Shown: positions 34,118 through 44,431 of the stretch, piece by piece
Position numbering within the stretch: position 1 is the first letter of the stretch
Layout: each line of letters starts with the position of its first letter
Assembly (NCBI GenBank): GCA_964640175.1
Contig: CAZXFW010000008.1
Location: 1-64,000 of the forward strand
From: JACKDX01 sp964640175
GTDB lineage: Bacteria > Myxococcota_A > Polyangia > Polyangiales > GCA-016699535
DNA: 64,000 bases
Direction of reading: 5' to 3'
Position numbers and translations under genes: made by a program
The notes under the pieces: model-generated
Database searches by the model: none
The model's input: only the letters and a program-made list of their open reading frames with translations
Told to the model about the DNA's origin: nothing

Positions 34118-35073
34118 GGCTTAGATCGCGAATCACGTCGGTCATATTCACGAATGATTTGCTGCACCAGAGGATGCCTTACCACGTCATGGGCATCAAA
34201 TGAACAAATCCCAATTCCATCGATCGAATTGAGCAGTTTCACCGCATCAATGAGTCCACTGGGCTGTCCCAAAGGCAGATCAATCTGAGTAATATCCCCA
34301 GTCACCACTACCTTGGCATTCTGTCCAAATCGCGTCAAAAACATTTTCATTTGATCAATGGTCGTATTTTGTGCTTCGTCCAGAATCACAAAACTGTCGT
34401 TGAGAGTGCGACCACGCATAAACGCTAAAGGCGCAACCTCGATCGCGCCCCGTTGAATCAAGCCTTGAACCTTATCGACGTCCATCATGTCATGCAGTGC
34501 ATCGTAAAGGGGCCGCAAATACGGATTAACCTTGTCGGCTAAGTCGCCAGGTAAGTAACCTAACTTTTCTCCCGCCTCCACGGCAGGCCGCGCCAACACA
34601 ATACGTTTGATACGCCGCTCAAGAAGCGCGTGGACCGCCATGGCCATGGCCAAATACGTCTTGCCTGTTCCTGCAGGCCCTATCCCGAAGACCAACGCTT
34701 TTTCCCGGATGGCTCTCACATACTGCTGTTGTGCTGTGCTCTTAGGGGTAATCAAGCCTCTTGGCGCAACCAACACCACATCTTGAGCCGCCTTGCTAAA
34801 CGAAGCCTGTGGGTCTTTTTTCAAGGCACGGGCGATACGCAGTACTTCCATCTCAGAAAGCGTGGAACCCGATCCGACAAGTTCCAATAATTCGGAAACC
34901 ACCTGCTTTGTCAGCTCAACTGCCCGCCGAGGGCCTTTGACATAAAGCTGAGAACCACGCTGCCCAATGGCAACACCAAGCTCTTTTTCGAGGATCCGTA
35001 GATGCTCACTGCTGGACCCACTCACCTCCAATAGCAACGTTGTATCAGGAACATCTAGATTAATGCTGTACAT
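34114..35073 (-). CDS. PhoH family ATPase (YbeZ-like)
   Basis: 319 residues. N-terminal KH-like region (DTTLLLEVSGSSSEHLRILE), then the PhoH ATPase: Walker A GPAGTGKTYLAM, RPAVEAGEKLGYLPGD, Walker B VILDEAQNTT and sensor VVTGDITQIDLP. Known: YbeZ works with the endoribonuclease YbeY in rRNA maturation; ybeY is not adjacent in this window, where cysK follows by ATGA overlap. Confidence 0.92.
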   Translation of the reverse strand: MYSINLDVPDTTLLLEVSGSSSEHLRILEKELGVAIGQRGSQLYVKGPRRAVELTKQVVSELLELVGSGSTLSEMEVLRIARALKKDPQASFSKAAQDVVLVAPRGLITPKSTAQQQYVRAIREKALVFGIGPAGTGKTYLAMAMAVHALLERRIKRIVLARPAVEAGEKLGYLPGDLADKVNPYLRPLYDALHDMMDVDKVQGLIQRGAIEVAPLAFMRGRTLNDSFVILDEAQNTTIDQMKMFLTRFGQNAKVVVTGDITQIDLPLGQPSGLIDAVKLLNSIDGIGICSFDAHDVVRHPLVQQIIREYDRRDSRSKP

Positions 35074-35220
35074 ACCCTAAACCTTGATGATTGTACGCTA
35101 ATCTAGAGCAGGTCGCCAACTGCACATGTTTTAGCATCCTTGAGCCTAAAGACATCGAATTTCATGTCAATTCCCAAACGCGCCTGCTCGACTTCATTCA
35201 CACCAAAGGCAACGTCCGGC

Positions 35221-35934
35221 TTAGCCTTCTTCCTCCATCGCATGAGTCAACCTAAAATACGCCTGCGCTGTTTTGTTTTCGGGATCTAACTCCAACGCTT
35301 TGCCCCAATGGGTTGCGGCTTCCTCTTCTTTGCCTTGCGCCAGCAACACTACTCCCAAAGCAATCCGAGCTTGAAGATATGTGGGTTTGGTATTAACCGC
35401 CTGCTCCAGTTCCTGTTCGGCTGCCGGCAGATCACCCAATTGCCGGTAAAATCCTGCCAACAAAAGCCTCAAATCTACAAAACTTGGCCGCAACCGGATC
35501 GCCTTTCGAAGCTCCTCAATGGCTTCGCTAAGCAACCCGATATCTGCATATGCGTGTGCAGTATCTGCATGTAAGTTTGCGATTTTACCAAGCGCAAAAT
35601 CATCAGGCTTGCCGGTCTGTGCGCCTCCCATTCTTAGCGCGGATTGGTACGTTTTTTTAGCGGCATCATATTTACCCAAGTCGTTATAGGTAATCGCAAG
35701 GTTCAAGGCCGCTTCAGTGTACCTTGGGTTAATCTCAAGTGCTTTTTCAAACGAAAGCTGTGCTTGAACATAGCGCCCGCTCTCGTGATAGATAACACCA
35801 AGCATGTTATGCACGTCTGCATACGCATCTGTTTGAGCCACAGCTTGTTGCAAGTAGTGCTCAGCTTGATCGTAATTGCCTTTTTGGTATTGCTCTTGGC
35901 CCAGGGCAATCAAGTGCTTTAAGCCTTCACTCAT
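35221..35934 (-). CDS. TPR repeat protein
   Basis: 237 residues with five to six TPR motifs (YQKGNYDQAEHYLQQAV, YVQAQLSFEKALEINPRYTE, GKYDAAKKTYQSAL, LLSEAIEELRKAIRLRPSF, LPAAEQELEQAV, EEEAATHWGKALELDPEN). No signal peptide or TM segment, so probably cytoplasmic scaffold. It lies 69 bp from the bamD start in the same direction, but the functional link is unknown. Confidence 0.78.
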   Translation of the reverse strand: MSEGLKHLIALGQEQYQKGNYDQAEHYLQQAVAQTDAYADVHNMLGVIYHESGRYVQAQLSFEKALEINPRYTEAALNLAITYNDLGKYDAAKKTYQSALRMGGAQTGKPDDFALGKIANLHADTAHAYADIGLLSEAIEELRKAIRLRPSFVDLRLLLAGFYRQLGDLPAAEQELEQAVNTKPTYLQARIALGVVLLAQGKEEEAATHWGKALELDPENKTAQAYFRLTHAMEEEG

Positions 35935-36003
35935 CCACGCACTAGCGTAGCCCTGAGTGCATTTTGTCGCAACAATATGAACAACGTGTGCCTTCTAAGG
36001 CTC

Positions 36004-36870
36004 TTAAAGATTGGGTACCGGATCCGCAGACAGGCCTTGTTGCGCTGGCGATTTTGTAGGCTCCGCTTTGACAGCAGGCGTGCCTATCTCCTTTAAATAA
36101 CTACGAGCTTGCAAAGCTTCTTCGGTCTTTGGATAGCGTTTTGCGAGGTCTTGAAACGTATTATACGCCGAGGTGTGGTCGCGCAGTTTTAGATACGTTT
36201 GTCCAAGTAGTAACGCCGCCTTGGGTTCGACACCACTGCCTTGATACGCATTCAATACAACTTGAAGCCTTCCGATTGCGGCTTTGGGTTGGTCTCGATC
36301 AAGATAGAATTCAGCAACGTACATTTCATGACGTGCTAACAATGCCAAAGCCCGACGAGCCAGCTTCTTTGCATTTGGAACGCGATCATGCGAGGGATAC
36401 TCCATGATATAATGGCGCAATTGTTGCAGTGCTCGACGGGTAGGGCCCTGGTCACGCTGATGCGCAGGAGGCGAAAGCAGCCAATCGTCGGGGATTTGTT
36501 TGACATACGCTTCTGCAATTTTATATTCGGCATAGGGAATCTCAGGGTGTGAAGGCCGAGTTCGAATGAACTCTCGATACGCCGATATAGCCTCAACGTA
36601 TTTATCTTGAATTAACATACAATCTGCCACGCGCAGCTCTGCCAACGCGGCATAGCGACTGTATGAATAATTTCTCCATACCTTGCGAAATGCGGGCTCT
36701 GCATCCAAGCAGTTGTCATCACGGAAGTCTTCCATTGCATAGGAATACGCTTGAGCTGCTTTATCACCGTAACTGAGCGTCCGGCGTGGGGCTGAAGCGC
36801 CGCCACACGCTGCTAACAGCCCTAAAACACAAGCAAAAATCCCAGGCCACTGTTGTTTTTCAAAAAACAC
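36004..36870 (-). CDS. bamD: Outer-membrane assembly lipoprotein BamD
   Basis: 288 residues, lipoprotein signal ending LGLLAAC (acyl-Cys22). TPR-like helices: AYSYAMEDFRDDNCLDAEPA, KYVEAISAYREFIRTRPSHPE, then LRHYIMEYPSHDRVPNAKKL and AAIGRLQVVLNAYQGSG, the BamD/YfiO pattern. Essential partner of BamA in inserting outer-membrane proteins. The C-terminal tail is Pro/Ser-rich and extra. Other Bam genes are not in the window. Confidence 0.85.
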   Translation of the reverse strand: MFFEKQQWPGIFACVLGLLAACGGASAPRRTLSYGDKAAQAYSYAMEDFRDDNCLDAEPAFRKVWRNYSYSRYAALAELRVADCMLIQDKYVEAISAYREFIRTRPSHPEIPYAEYKIAEAYVKQIPDDWLLSPPAHQRDQGPTRRALQQLRHYIMEYPSHDRVPNAKKLARRALALLARHEMYVAEFYLDRDQPKAAIGRLQVVLNAYQGSGVEPKAALLLGQTYLKLRDHTSAYNTFQDLAKRYPKTEEALQARSYLKEIGTPAVKAEPTKSPAQQGLSADPVPNL

Positions 36871-36928
36871 GGGCTATGGTGTATCCAGTTTTGACCTCCG
36901 TTGTCCACCCAGCCTCAGGATACATTCC

Positions 36929-38314
36929 GTGAATCACCGAAAAGTGATGATCTTAGGCTTGGATTGTGCAGATCCGACTCTTATGTTCGATCGCTTTAGA
37001 GCGCACATGCCCCATGTGCAACGTCTTATGAAACAAGGGTGCTGGGGACCTCTTCATTCTTCCCTTCCACCCATTACTGTCCCTGCATGGATGTGTATGG
37101 TCTCAGGACGTGATCCGGGGGAACTCGGGTTGTATGGATTTCGAAGGCGCTTACCAAGCAGTTATGAACTTGACCTCGTCAATGCCACAGATATGCAAGC
37201 CCCATGCCTATGGGACTACGCCTCCCAAGCCGAAAAACGTGTTGCAGTGCTTGGGGTACCACTCACGTACCCGCCCCGCTCCGTCAATGGCATTATGGTG
37301 TCAGGCTGCTTAACCCCTGACATCGAATCAGACTATGTGTGGCCTAGCAGCCGCAAAAGAGAACTTGTGGAACGCTTCGGTCCGTATCGCATTGACGTCG
37401 CCGACGAGCGTAATGGCGATCCCACCAAGCTTTACAATGCAATCTGCGAGATGACCGCACAACGCTTCCAGATGGCGCGCTACCTTTGGCAAACAGATCA
37501 ACCTGATTTTTTGATGATGGTCGATATGGGCCCCGATCGATTTCATCATGCATTCTGGCATTGTTTTGATCCGGATCACCCAGCTTATGTGCCCGATCAT
37601 CCCCATGCATCGTGGGCAGAGAACTACTACAGTTTGCTTGATCAATGGGTGGGTGAGCTTATAGCCATCGCAGACAAACACACCGCGATATGCATCGTGA
37701 GTGACCACGGAGCACGTGCCATGCATGGCGGGTTCTGCATCAACCAATGGTTGATCGATCATGGGTTGTTAGTGCTCAAAGAACCCATTCAAAGCCCCTG
37801 TGCATTAGAGCCTTCTTTAGTAGATTGGACACGCACGCAAGTGTGGGCAGAAGGTGGCTACTACAGCCGTATATTCATCAACCTCAAAGACCGCGAATCT
37901 CACGGATGTGTCCCCCACACACGGTATGCAGATCTTTGCTCAAGGCTTACCGAGCAACTGACCCAACTCACCACACCCCAAGGAAAGACACTTTACAATA
38001 CCATTGTATCGCCAGAAACAGTGTACCGTTCGGTACAAGGCCACGCTCCCGACCTTATGGCATTTTTCGATGACTTGCGTTACCGGGCTATCGGTAGCGT
38101 GGGCCAACACACCTGGTTCGTGCATGAAAACGACCGTGGGTTTGATGCATGTAACCACAACTGGAAGGGCATGTTCGTGATGGCCGGCGAAGGAATACCA
38201 GCCCTAGGGAAACAAGAAGATCTCCAGATCTACGATGTCACACGTACGGTGCTCGATGTGATGGATATCCCTGCACCACAGCTTCTTTTAGGAAGAAGCA
38301 TCCTCCGTTCGTAA
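36929..38314 (+). CDS. Alkaline-phosphatase superfamily phosphodiesterase-like protein 1
   Basis: 461 residues from a GTG with AGGA 8 nt upstream. Metal and active-site residues of the superfamily are visible: GLDCADP (Asp), nucleophile region PPITVPAW (Thr), VDMGPDRFHHAFW (Asp, His) and SDHGARAMHGGF (Asp-His and later His). Known relatives are type I phosphodiesterases/nucleotide pyrophosphatases. No signal peptide. A paralogous gene follows after 19 bp, then a glycosyltransferase, suggesting a surface-glycan or phospholipid-headgroup role. Substrate not deducible. Confidence 0.85.
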   Translation: MNHRKVMILGLDCADPTLMFDRFRAHMPHVQRLMKQGCWGPLHSSLPPITVPAWMCMVSGRDPGELGLYGFRRRLPSSYELDLVNATDMQAPCLWDYASQAEKRVAVLGVPLTYPPRSVNGIMVSGCLTPDIESDYVWPSSRKRELVERFGPYRIDVADERNGDPTKLYNAICEMTAQRFQMARYLWQTDQPDFLMMVDMGPDRFHHAFWHCFDPDHPAYVPDHPHASWAENYYSLLDQWVGELIAIADKHTAICIVSDHGARAMHGGFCINQWLIDHGLLVLKEPIQSPCALEPSLVDWTRTQVWAEGGYYSRIFINLKDRESHGCVPHTRYADLCSRLTEQLTQLTTPQGKTLYNTIVSPETVYRSVQGHAPDLMAFFDDLRYRAIGSVGQHTWFVHENDRGFDACNHNWKGMFVMAGEGIPALGKQEDLQIYDVTRTVLDVMDIPAPQLLLGRSILRS

Positions 38315-38333
38315 TGCACTTAATCGACACTCT

Positions 38334-39983
38334 ATGACTACCCAATCACTCATTGTTGGACTCGATGGCGCAGATATGGATGTCATCCTTCACATTGGAG
38401 CCGACACCCTTCCCACACTTCACCGTTTGATAGCCTCTGGCGCACATGCTCGCCTCACGTGTGTCACTCCTCCCGCCACTCTTCCCAATTGGACCACATT
38501 CCTGACAGGAGTCGATCCTGGAGTACACGGCGTATTTGATTTCACCGTACGAACCGGTTACCGCGTTAAGTTTACAGGAGGCAGCGTCCGCGAAGTCCCT
38601 ACGGTATTTTCGCGTTTAGATGCACTTGGTTTACGTTGCGCATGCATTTCATTTCCAGGAACCTGGCCTACCGAACAATTGCAGCAAGGTGTGTATATCA
38701 GTGGGTGGGATGCTCCTGTGGCCTTCGAAGCGAATGCATCCTACGTCTGGCCACGGCAACTCCATACGCAGCTTTTGCAACAATTTGGGCCCTTACGGTT
38801 TGATACCGTCGATGAATTTCAAGCTGATCAACCGGGTTGGCATGAGCAATTGCCTGCCATGCTCAAAGCTCGTATTCAGCAAAAAACCAACGTGGCCACA
38901 TGGCTGCTCAAACAGGCTCGCTGGGACGTTTTCGCTGTATATTTTGGTGAAAGTGACACGGCATCGCATCATTTATGGAGCCTTTATGATCCTCATTCAC
39001 CCCGCCGACCTGTGGAGTGTTCCCAAGCTCAAAGCCAAGGCTTGATTGAGGTTTACCGTGCACTGGATCATGCCCTTGCTGAGTTGATTGATGAAGCTGG
39101 AGGCATGGATCATGTGGAAGTGACGGTAATCAGCGACCATGGCTCAGGAGGCTCTTCCGACAAAGTCCTTTATCTCAACCGATGGCTCGCAGAGATGGGC
39201 TTGTTACACTTTAAGTCTCGTGCGCGCTTCGGCACACTGGCTAATCATGGCAAACAACTCGCACTACGCGCACTTTCGCCAAAGCTCCGACAAGGCATCT
39301 TTGATACAGCCAACCGTTGGCTACCCAGTATGCTCGAATCCCAAGCACGCTTTGGCAACATTGACATGACTCGCACTCGCATTTTCAGCGATGAGCTCAA
39401 TTATTTCCCTGCACTATGTTTCAACCTTGTCGGCCGGGAGCCAAACGGGCAAGTGCACCCGAAGGATAAGGCAGCCCTGTACCACGACCTCCAAAGCGCA
39501 CTCCTTGCGATGCGTGATCCTTGGTCGGGCTCTCCGGTCATCAAAGCAGTTCATCGTCGTGAAGATCTTTTCGAAGGACCCCACCTTGAACGCGCTCCGG
39601 ATCTGCTCCTTGAGTTTCACCTAGACCAAGGCTATTCGTACAATCTGCTTCCTTCTTCCCATCTTTCAGACACTCGAGATCCTTGGCGACGACTTGAGTC
39701 AGGGGAATATTTGGGACGTAAAGGACGCAGTCTTGCTGGCAGCCATCGAGACCACGGCATCTTCTTGGCGAGTGGCCCTCGCCTCACTGCCCAAGGAGAG
39801 TTTCATATCCACATGACCGAAGCCATGGGACATGTACTATCGCGCCTAGACAAAAAAGTCATTTTTGACGGCATAAAAATGCCAATTAAGTCAGTTTCCG
39901 AGCATGAATTAAGACAAAAAGTATCCAAGCAGGGCCAGGCGCAAATTGCCGCCCGACTGCGAAACCTAGGCTACATTGACTAA
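38334..39983 (+). CDS. Alkaline-phosphatase superfamily phosphodiesterase-like protein 2
   Basis: 549 residues, paralogue of the preceding protein: GLDGADMD, PPATLPNWTTFLTG (Thr nucleophile), FGESDTASHHLW and ISDHGSGG. It carries an extra mid-region (about 290-400, with basic NHGKQLALRALSPKL) and a longer C-terminus (VSEHELRQKVSKQGQAQ). No signal peptide. The tail overlaps the TTG start of the glycosyltransferase by 8 bp, so the three genes form one unit. Confidence 0.85.
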   Translation: MTTQSLIVGLDGADMDVILHIGADTLPTLHRLIASGAHARLTCVTPPATLPNWTTFLTGVDPGVHGVFDFTVRTGYRVKFTGGSVREVPTVFSRLDALGLRCACISFPGTWPTEQLQQGVYISGWDAPVAFEANASYVWPRQLHTQLLQQFGPLRFDTVDEFQADQPGWHEQLPAMLKARIQQKTNVATWLLKQARWDVFAVYFGESDTASHHLWSLYDPHSPRRPVECSQAQSQGLIEVYRALDHALAELIDEAGGMDHVEVTVISDHGSGGSSDKVLYLNRWLAEMGLLHFKSRARFGTLANHGKQLALRALSPKLRQGIFDTANRWLPSMLESQARFGNIDMTRTRIFSDELNYFPALCFNLVGREPNGQVHPKDKAALYHDLQSALLAMRDPWSGSPVIKAVHRREDLFEGPHLERAPDLLLEFHLDQGYSYNLLPSSHLSDTRDPWRRLESGEYLGRKGRSLAGSHRDHGIFLASGPRLTAQGEFHIHMTEAMGHVLSRLDKKVIFDGIKMPIKSVSEHELRQKVSKQGQAQIAARLRNLGYID

Positions 39984-41142
39984 ACCCCTTCGCATTCTTC
40001 ACGTCGCGGCGTTACCGTTTCCAAGCTTTCAAGGAACCCAAGCAGCGATTAAGCACATGCTCGAAGCCATGAACCAACATGGCCTTGAAACCCACCTCTT
40101 ATGTTACGACCATTACGCTTACTCTGCGTCCTTTCCTTTTCCGATTCACCGCCTCTCATCCCCAGTAAAAGACCCTTCCCTGCGCTCGGGCCCATCGTGG
40201 CGTAAGGTGCTCCAAGATATTCACTTAATCTCCGCCATTCGGCGTTTGGCACATACCCTGCGGCCCACTCACGTCGTGGCACATCATGTGGAAGCCGCTT
40301 TGGCTAGCTTAATGGCCGGCATTAAACCACTCTTTATTGCCCATACCCAACTGGATGCAGAGCTTCCGATGTATGTCTCAAACCCGTGGCACACCCTCGC
40401 ACAAGATGCAGGGGCTTTCGTTGAAAGTGCCCTCGTCAAACACTCCCTCCAATGCGCTGCTGTCTCACCCAGGCTTGCTCAAACCTTGCAACATCGCCAC
40501 AATCGGAACGTCAGATATTTACCCATTCCCTGGCCGCTTGCAGAGGCTATCCAACCCGACCAACGTGACATAGCACGCGTCCGCTTTGGCTTCGGATCGC
40601 AAGAACGCGTACTTTTATACACAGGGAATCTCGATGCATATCAAGGATGGGAAATCTTGATCCCCTGTTTAAAGCACGTCCGTTTGCGCGGACATAACGC
40701 CTATTTGCTAGTAGCCACCGAATCTTGCCCTGAAGCATTGCTAGCACTTGCATGGCAATCGGGAATGAGTCCCTACCTACGAGTGACCCATTTGCATGGT
40801 GAGCACCAACGTAGGCTATTGTCTGCGTGCGCAGATGTCGTCACCGTGCCGCGTTTGATGAGTGCGGGAGTGCCGGTAAAGCTGCTCGATGCCTTGGCAC
40901 GTGGCATACCTACGGTATGTGTACAAACCGCGACCGGAGGTCTCAGCATTCATGGCAAAGCCCATATCGCCATGACACAAACCACAGATGCGATGACATC
41001 CATGATCGAACAGGTGCTTGATCATCCTCAACACGCCCTTGAAATTGCCTTACAGGGTCGTGCCTACATTGCCTCCCACCATACCCCAGGCGTGTTCATG
41101 GAGGCCTTCCGTCACCTGAGCCCCGCTTTGCAAACCCACTAA
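39976..41142 (+). CDS. Glycosyltransferase, GT4-like
   Basis: 388 residues from a TTG start overlapping the previous gene by 8 bp. N-terminal Rossmann half: ILHVAALPFPSFQGTQAAIK and LETHLLCYDHYAY; C-terminal half with RVLLYTGNLDAYQGWEILI and PVKLLDALARGIPTVCV, typical of GT-B family 4 enzymes (the EX7E glutamates are weak). Transfers a sugar from an activated donor, probably at the cytoplasmic face of the membrane. Works with the twin phosphodiesterase-like genes by context. Confidence 0.8.
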   Translation: MTKPLRILHVAALPFPSFQGTQAAIKHMLEAMNQHGLETHLLCYDHYAYSASFPFPIHRLSSPVKDPSLRSGPSWRKVLQDIHLISAIRRLAHTLRPTHVVAHHVEAALASLMAGIKPLFIAHTQLDAELPMYVSNPWHTLAQDAGAFVESALVKHSLQCAAVSPRLAQTLQHRHNRNVRYLPIPWPLAEAIQPDQRDIARVRFGFGSQERVLLYTGNLDAYQGWEILIPCLKHVRLRGHNAYLLVATESCPEALLALAWQSGMSPYLRVTHLHGEHQRRLLSACADVVTVPRLMSAGVPVKLLDALARGIPTVCVQTATGGLSIHGKAHIAMTQTTDAMTSMIEQVLDHPQHALEIALQGRAYIASHHTPGVFMEAFRHLSPALQTH

Positions 41143-41321
41143 ATGCCGCAATCCCCTGCCATTGGAAGCGTTACCAAGACCAACGCCGAGGCAAGAGATT
41201 GGACTACGTGACCCTGACTACACTCACATTGACGCCAAAAACGCCGATAATTTCGTGATTTACGCCATTCGACGTACGATGGTTCCTTAGAGGAGTACAG
41301 CCCCCCTGGTTGCATCATAGG

Positions 41322-43583
41322 ATGGCAGATACATATCTTAATGTGGTTTCACCAAACCCTCCCCCACCCCATACGTCTACCTCTGAAGAGAGGCGTGTAT
41401 CCCATCTAGGCACGCTCCTTGGTGCACCTGCGGATACCGAGCTTCCTAACATTGCGGACTTGGCCAGCGGACTGCTAGCACTTTCACGAGGTGTAAGGCA
41501 GAAGGTCATTTTACCCTTGGCCGATAGTACCGCTGAATTCACCCTGGTCCGCAAAGACCAAGACATTTTAGTCAGCTACTACGATGCAGGCTCGATACCG
41601 AATGTTTACTGCCTGGATCGTGCGGTTCCTTTTCGTGAGCTTCTGGATGCCTGTGCAGATTCTCTTCAGAGCCGGGCTCTCATCACAGAAAGCGCCACCC
41701 ATCGTAAAGTCGCCCAACGCTTAGCCCATCGACTCCGACATACGATCATTGCTCCGGATGCGTGCCTGAACCGGAACGCCACGCCTCGCTCAGGATCTAC
41801 CGTCAACACCCCAAACGATGGCATCCCTCTTGCGTTTAGCTTTGAGGCCATGATTCCGCCGAGCCTTGAACCTCTTCGAGAAGCATCCTCACGCGCTGAC
41901 GTCCATGCCACTCTCTTTTGCGGTAAGTTGTGGGTACATTGCAGAGGGCAAAAGTCTCTCATTGCAGATGGTCCGATCATCCCAGTTGTGCAACGCATGG
42001 TCGATGCAGCAAGGGCTCTTTTAGACGCCTCAGAAACTCAACGGCCAGTTAATTTCCGACTTCGCTCAAACAACTTCGCGATTGGCGCTCGCCTTTCAGA
42101 TCGACAAGAAGTTGTTCTCACCTTTCACCCATTAAACCAAGATGTGTTTACCATTCCAGGTCTGGATGTCTCTGGAGCAAGTCTACCCATCCTGCGACTC
42201 GCTTCTATTATCCTCCGGGCAGTGGTCAGTGTGGATCGCAATCAAGCACGGAATTTACGCATTTCGACGCTAAGAGACCACGTGCGACGACTGCGCAAAG
42301 TAGTGCGCACTCGAGAAAAAGTTCAAAGCTTCATCAATAAACAGCCCGAACGTCTGCGGCTGGGTGGCCCTACCGAATCGGAACGTCCCCCTACAATCAC
42401 CGCCCTCCCAGTATCCAACGGACAGTTGCGGTTTAAACAGCGCTGGAATACCGAAATCGAAGGATTGGATGCAGGTTCAACATTCCTCTGTGGAGATCGG
42501 CTTGTGGTCGCAACTCCCCGCTATACTCTTGCACTTTCACGGGAAGACGGTGAGATCCTCTGGGCACAGCCCACCTCACTAACCACTGCAATGATGACCG
42601 GAAAAACATTGGTGCGCTTAGGCATCAATGGTGAAGTTGAGCTCTGCGAGGTTGAGCAAGGTGAAGTCTATGCGCGAGGTTATATTGCGCCACGCGTAGG
42701 TGGACCCGCCTATGGCATGCTTGCAGGAGGAGGCAGCCTGCCGCCAGTAGCCATACTTGCCGAAGGACAAAACCGGTTGGTTGCTATCGATTTGCGCACG
42801 GGTGAACCACGATGGCGTTTTGTGTCTCCTGCTGGAACCATGTTTCAGATGACACGCCTTGGTCGAGTCTTGGTCGTAGTGTGTGGAGACAGCGCCGTAC
42901 ATGCACTCGATGTCGGTTCCGGAGAAGTCGTTTGGCGCTTTTCTCAGCAAGGACGTTTTTGCCTCAAGCCACACATCCACGCTGATTCTGTGTTTGTGGT
43001 GACAGGCGAAACTGGTGGAGAACGTGGCACATTGTATGCAGTTGATCTCTATTCTGGAAAGATGCGCTGGCAAAAAGAATTAGAGGGAAGTCCCTCTGCA
43101 CCTCCGGTAGCCGGAGGCAATGGGGTCTCTATTCCCTTCCTCGTGGAAGATCAACGAAGCATGGCCTGCTTTGAAATCGCTACCGGTCAGAATCGTTGGT
43201 GCGTTTCTGATCCTGGCCTTGGACAAGGCGGTTCTGCCATGCGTATCGACACCCACATGATCATCAACGCACCCACAGGCAATCTAACGGCACTTGATGT
43301 AAGCACCGGACACGTGAGTTGGTCTCACAAGCTTTCGGATCCATCGTCAGACGACATTCCACGTCAGTTGGATCCTGTGCTTCGAGGTGGCGCACTGTTT
43401 GTCCCTTCAGCCTCTGTTTACACGGTGCGTCCTTCAGATGGCTGTTTGCTGGGCGAAGTAGACGAGTGCGATTTGGTTCCCGACTTTTTACGAGTCGACG
43501 AACGCAGTTGGCTTTATGTCGCAGAAGAAAGTGGCCATATCGCTGCGTTTGCACCGGCGGCCCAGTTGTACCTCGTCCGCTAA
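41322..43583 (+). CDS. PQQ-like beta-propeller repeat protein
   Basis: About 753 residues from the ATG at 41322; a TTG 12 nt upstream is possible, as AGGAG lies further up. The first 330 residues show no recognised domain (Arg-rich helix LRISTLRDHVRRLRKVVRT near 320). The rest holds propeller blades with ALDVGSGEVVWRFS, YAVDLYSGKMRWQKEL and ALDVSTGHVSWSH repeats, as in BamB/PQQ_2 proteins. No signal peptide or lipobox, so it is probably not BamB. Role unknown. Confidence 0.72.
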   Translation: MADTYLNVVSPNPPPPHTSTSEERRVSHLGTLLGAPADTELPNIADLASGLLALSRGVRQKVILPLADSTAEFTLVRKDQDILVSYYDAGSIPNVYCLDRAVPFRELLDACADSLQSRALITESATHRKVAQRLAHRLRHTIIAPDACLNRNATPRSGSTVNTPNDGIPLAFSFEAMIPPSLEPLREASSRADVHATLFCGKLWVHCRGQKSLIADGPIIPVVQRMVDAARALLDASETQRPVNFRLRSNNFAIGARLSDRQEVVLTFHPLNQDVFTIPGLDVSGASLPILRLASIILRAVVSVDRNQARNLRISTLRDHVRRLRKVVRTREKVQSFINKQPERLRLGGPTESERPPTITALPVSNGQLRFKQRWNTEIEGLDAGSTFLCGDRLVVATPRYTLALSREDGEILWAQPTSLTTAMMTGKTLVRLGINGEVELCEVEQGEVYARGYIAPRVGGPAYGMLAGGGSLPPVAILAEGQNRLVAIDLRTGEPRWRFVSPAGTMFQMTRLGRVLVVVCGDSAVHALDVGSGEVVWRFSQQGRFCLKPHIHADSVFVVTGETGGERGTLYAVDLYSGKMRWQKELEGSPSAPPVAGGNGVSIPFLVEDQRSMACFEIATGQNRWCVSDPGLGQGGSAMRIDTHMIINAPTGNLTALDVSTGHVSWSHKLSDPSSDDIPRQLDPVLRGGALFVPSASVYTVRPSDGCLLGEVDECDLVPDFLRVDERSWLYVAEESGHIAAFAPAAQLYLVR

Positions 43584-43589
43584 GAGCGG

Positions 43590-44408
43590 CTATCTCAAGC
43601 GTCGATGCATCAAGCTTGGCAACGATCGACGCACTTGGGATATCACCTCTGAATCAACCACTGCAGTAGCAATCCCCTCGCCTTCAGAACACTCCGCCAC
43701 TATTTTTCCCCAGGGATCGATCACCAGGGCATGGCCATACGAATAGCGTTGTGCAAAGTGATGCCCTGTCTGAGCAGGGGCCAATACATAACATTGTGCC
43801 TCAATCGCTCGGGCGCGTAACAGTATATGCCAGTGATCTTTGCCTGTCGTCGCTGTGAATGCCGCAGGAACGGCAAGCAAGGTTGCTCCCTGATCTACCA
43901 ATCGACGATACAACTCAGGGAATCGCACATCGTAACATATCGATAGTCCTAAGATTCCCGCACATGTCGCAGCCACAGTCGTTTCGTGGCCAGCACTCAC
44001 CGTCGAAGATTCCTGAATCTCCGTCCCATCAGAAAGCTTTACATCAAACAAATGTATCTTTCGATACGTCGCCGTGATCCCGCCATCGACCCCTATGACG
44101 ATACACGTATTGTATACTTTGCTCTGATCTTCGAGTGTTTTTTCCCAAAATCCGCCTAACACCAGCTCACATTGGGTACGCTCTGCTAGCCTTAAAAACC
44201 GCTCCAAAATCGGACCCCCTGAAGGCAAAGGCTCGGCAATGGCGAGCTTCTCTCGCTCTGGACCTAAAAACGCAAATCCTTCGGGGAGTAAGGTCAGTTT
44301 TGAACCGCTATCTGCAGCTTGTAAGATCAACGTTTCTGCAACACTAAGATTTCTTTTAACATCGGGAGTCGATGTCATTTGAATCACAGCGACCGTTGTC
44401 TTTGGCAT
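43590..44408 (-). CDS. Nitrilase-family carbon-nitrogen hydrolase (Nit1/omega-amidase type)
   Basis: 272 residues with the catalytic triad: Glu43 (LLPEGF), Lys117 (YRKIHLFD) and Cys158 (SICYDVRFPELYR). The spacing fits Nit1/Nit2-type amidases, which hydrolyse deaminated glutathione or omega-amides. It is convergent with the propeller gene (6 bp apart) and the last gene after rodA in the rod-shape operon, separated by 23 bp. Confidence 0.88.
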   Translation of the reverse strand: MPKTTVAVIQMTSTPDVKRNLSVAETLILQAADSGSKLTLLPEGFAFLGPEREKLAIAEPLPSGGPILERFLRLAERTQCELVLGGFWEKTLEDQSKVYNTCIVIGVDGGITATYRKIHLFDVKLSDGTEIQESSTVSAGHETTVAATCAGILGLSICYDVRFPELYRRLVDQGATLLAVPAAFTATTGKDHWHILLRARAIEAQCYVLAPAQTGHHFAQRYSYGHALVIDPWGKIVAECSEGEGIATAVVDSEVISQVRRSLPSLMHRRLR

Positions 44409-44431
44409 ATCACCCTGCCTTGCTATTTACG

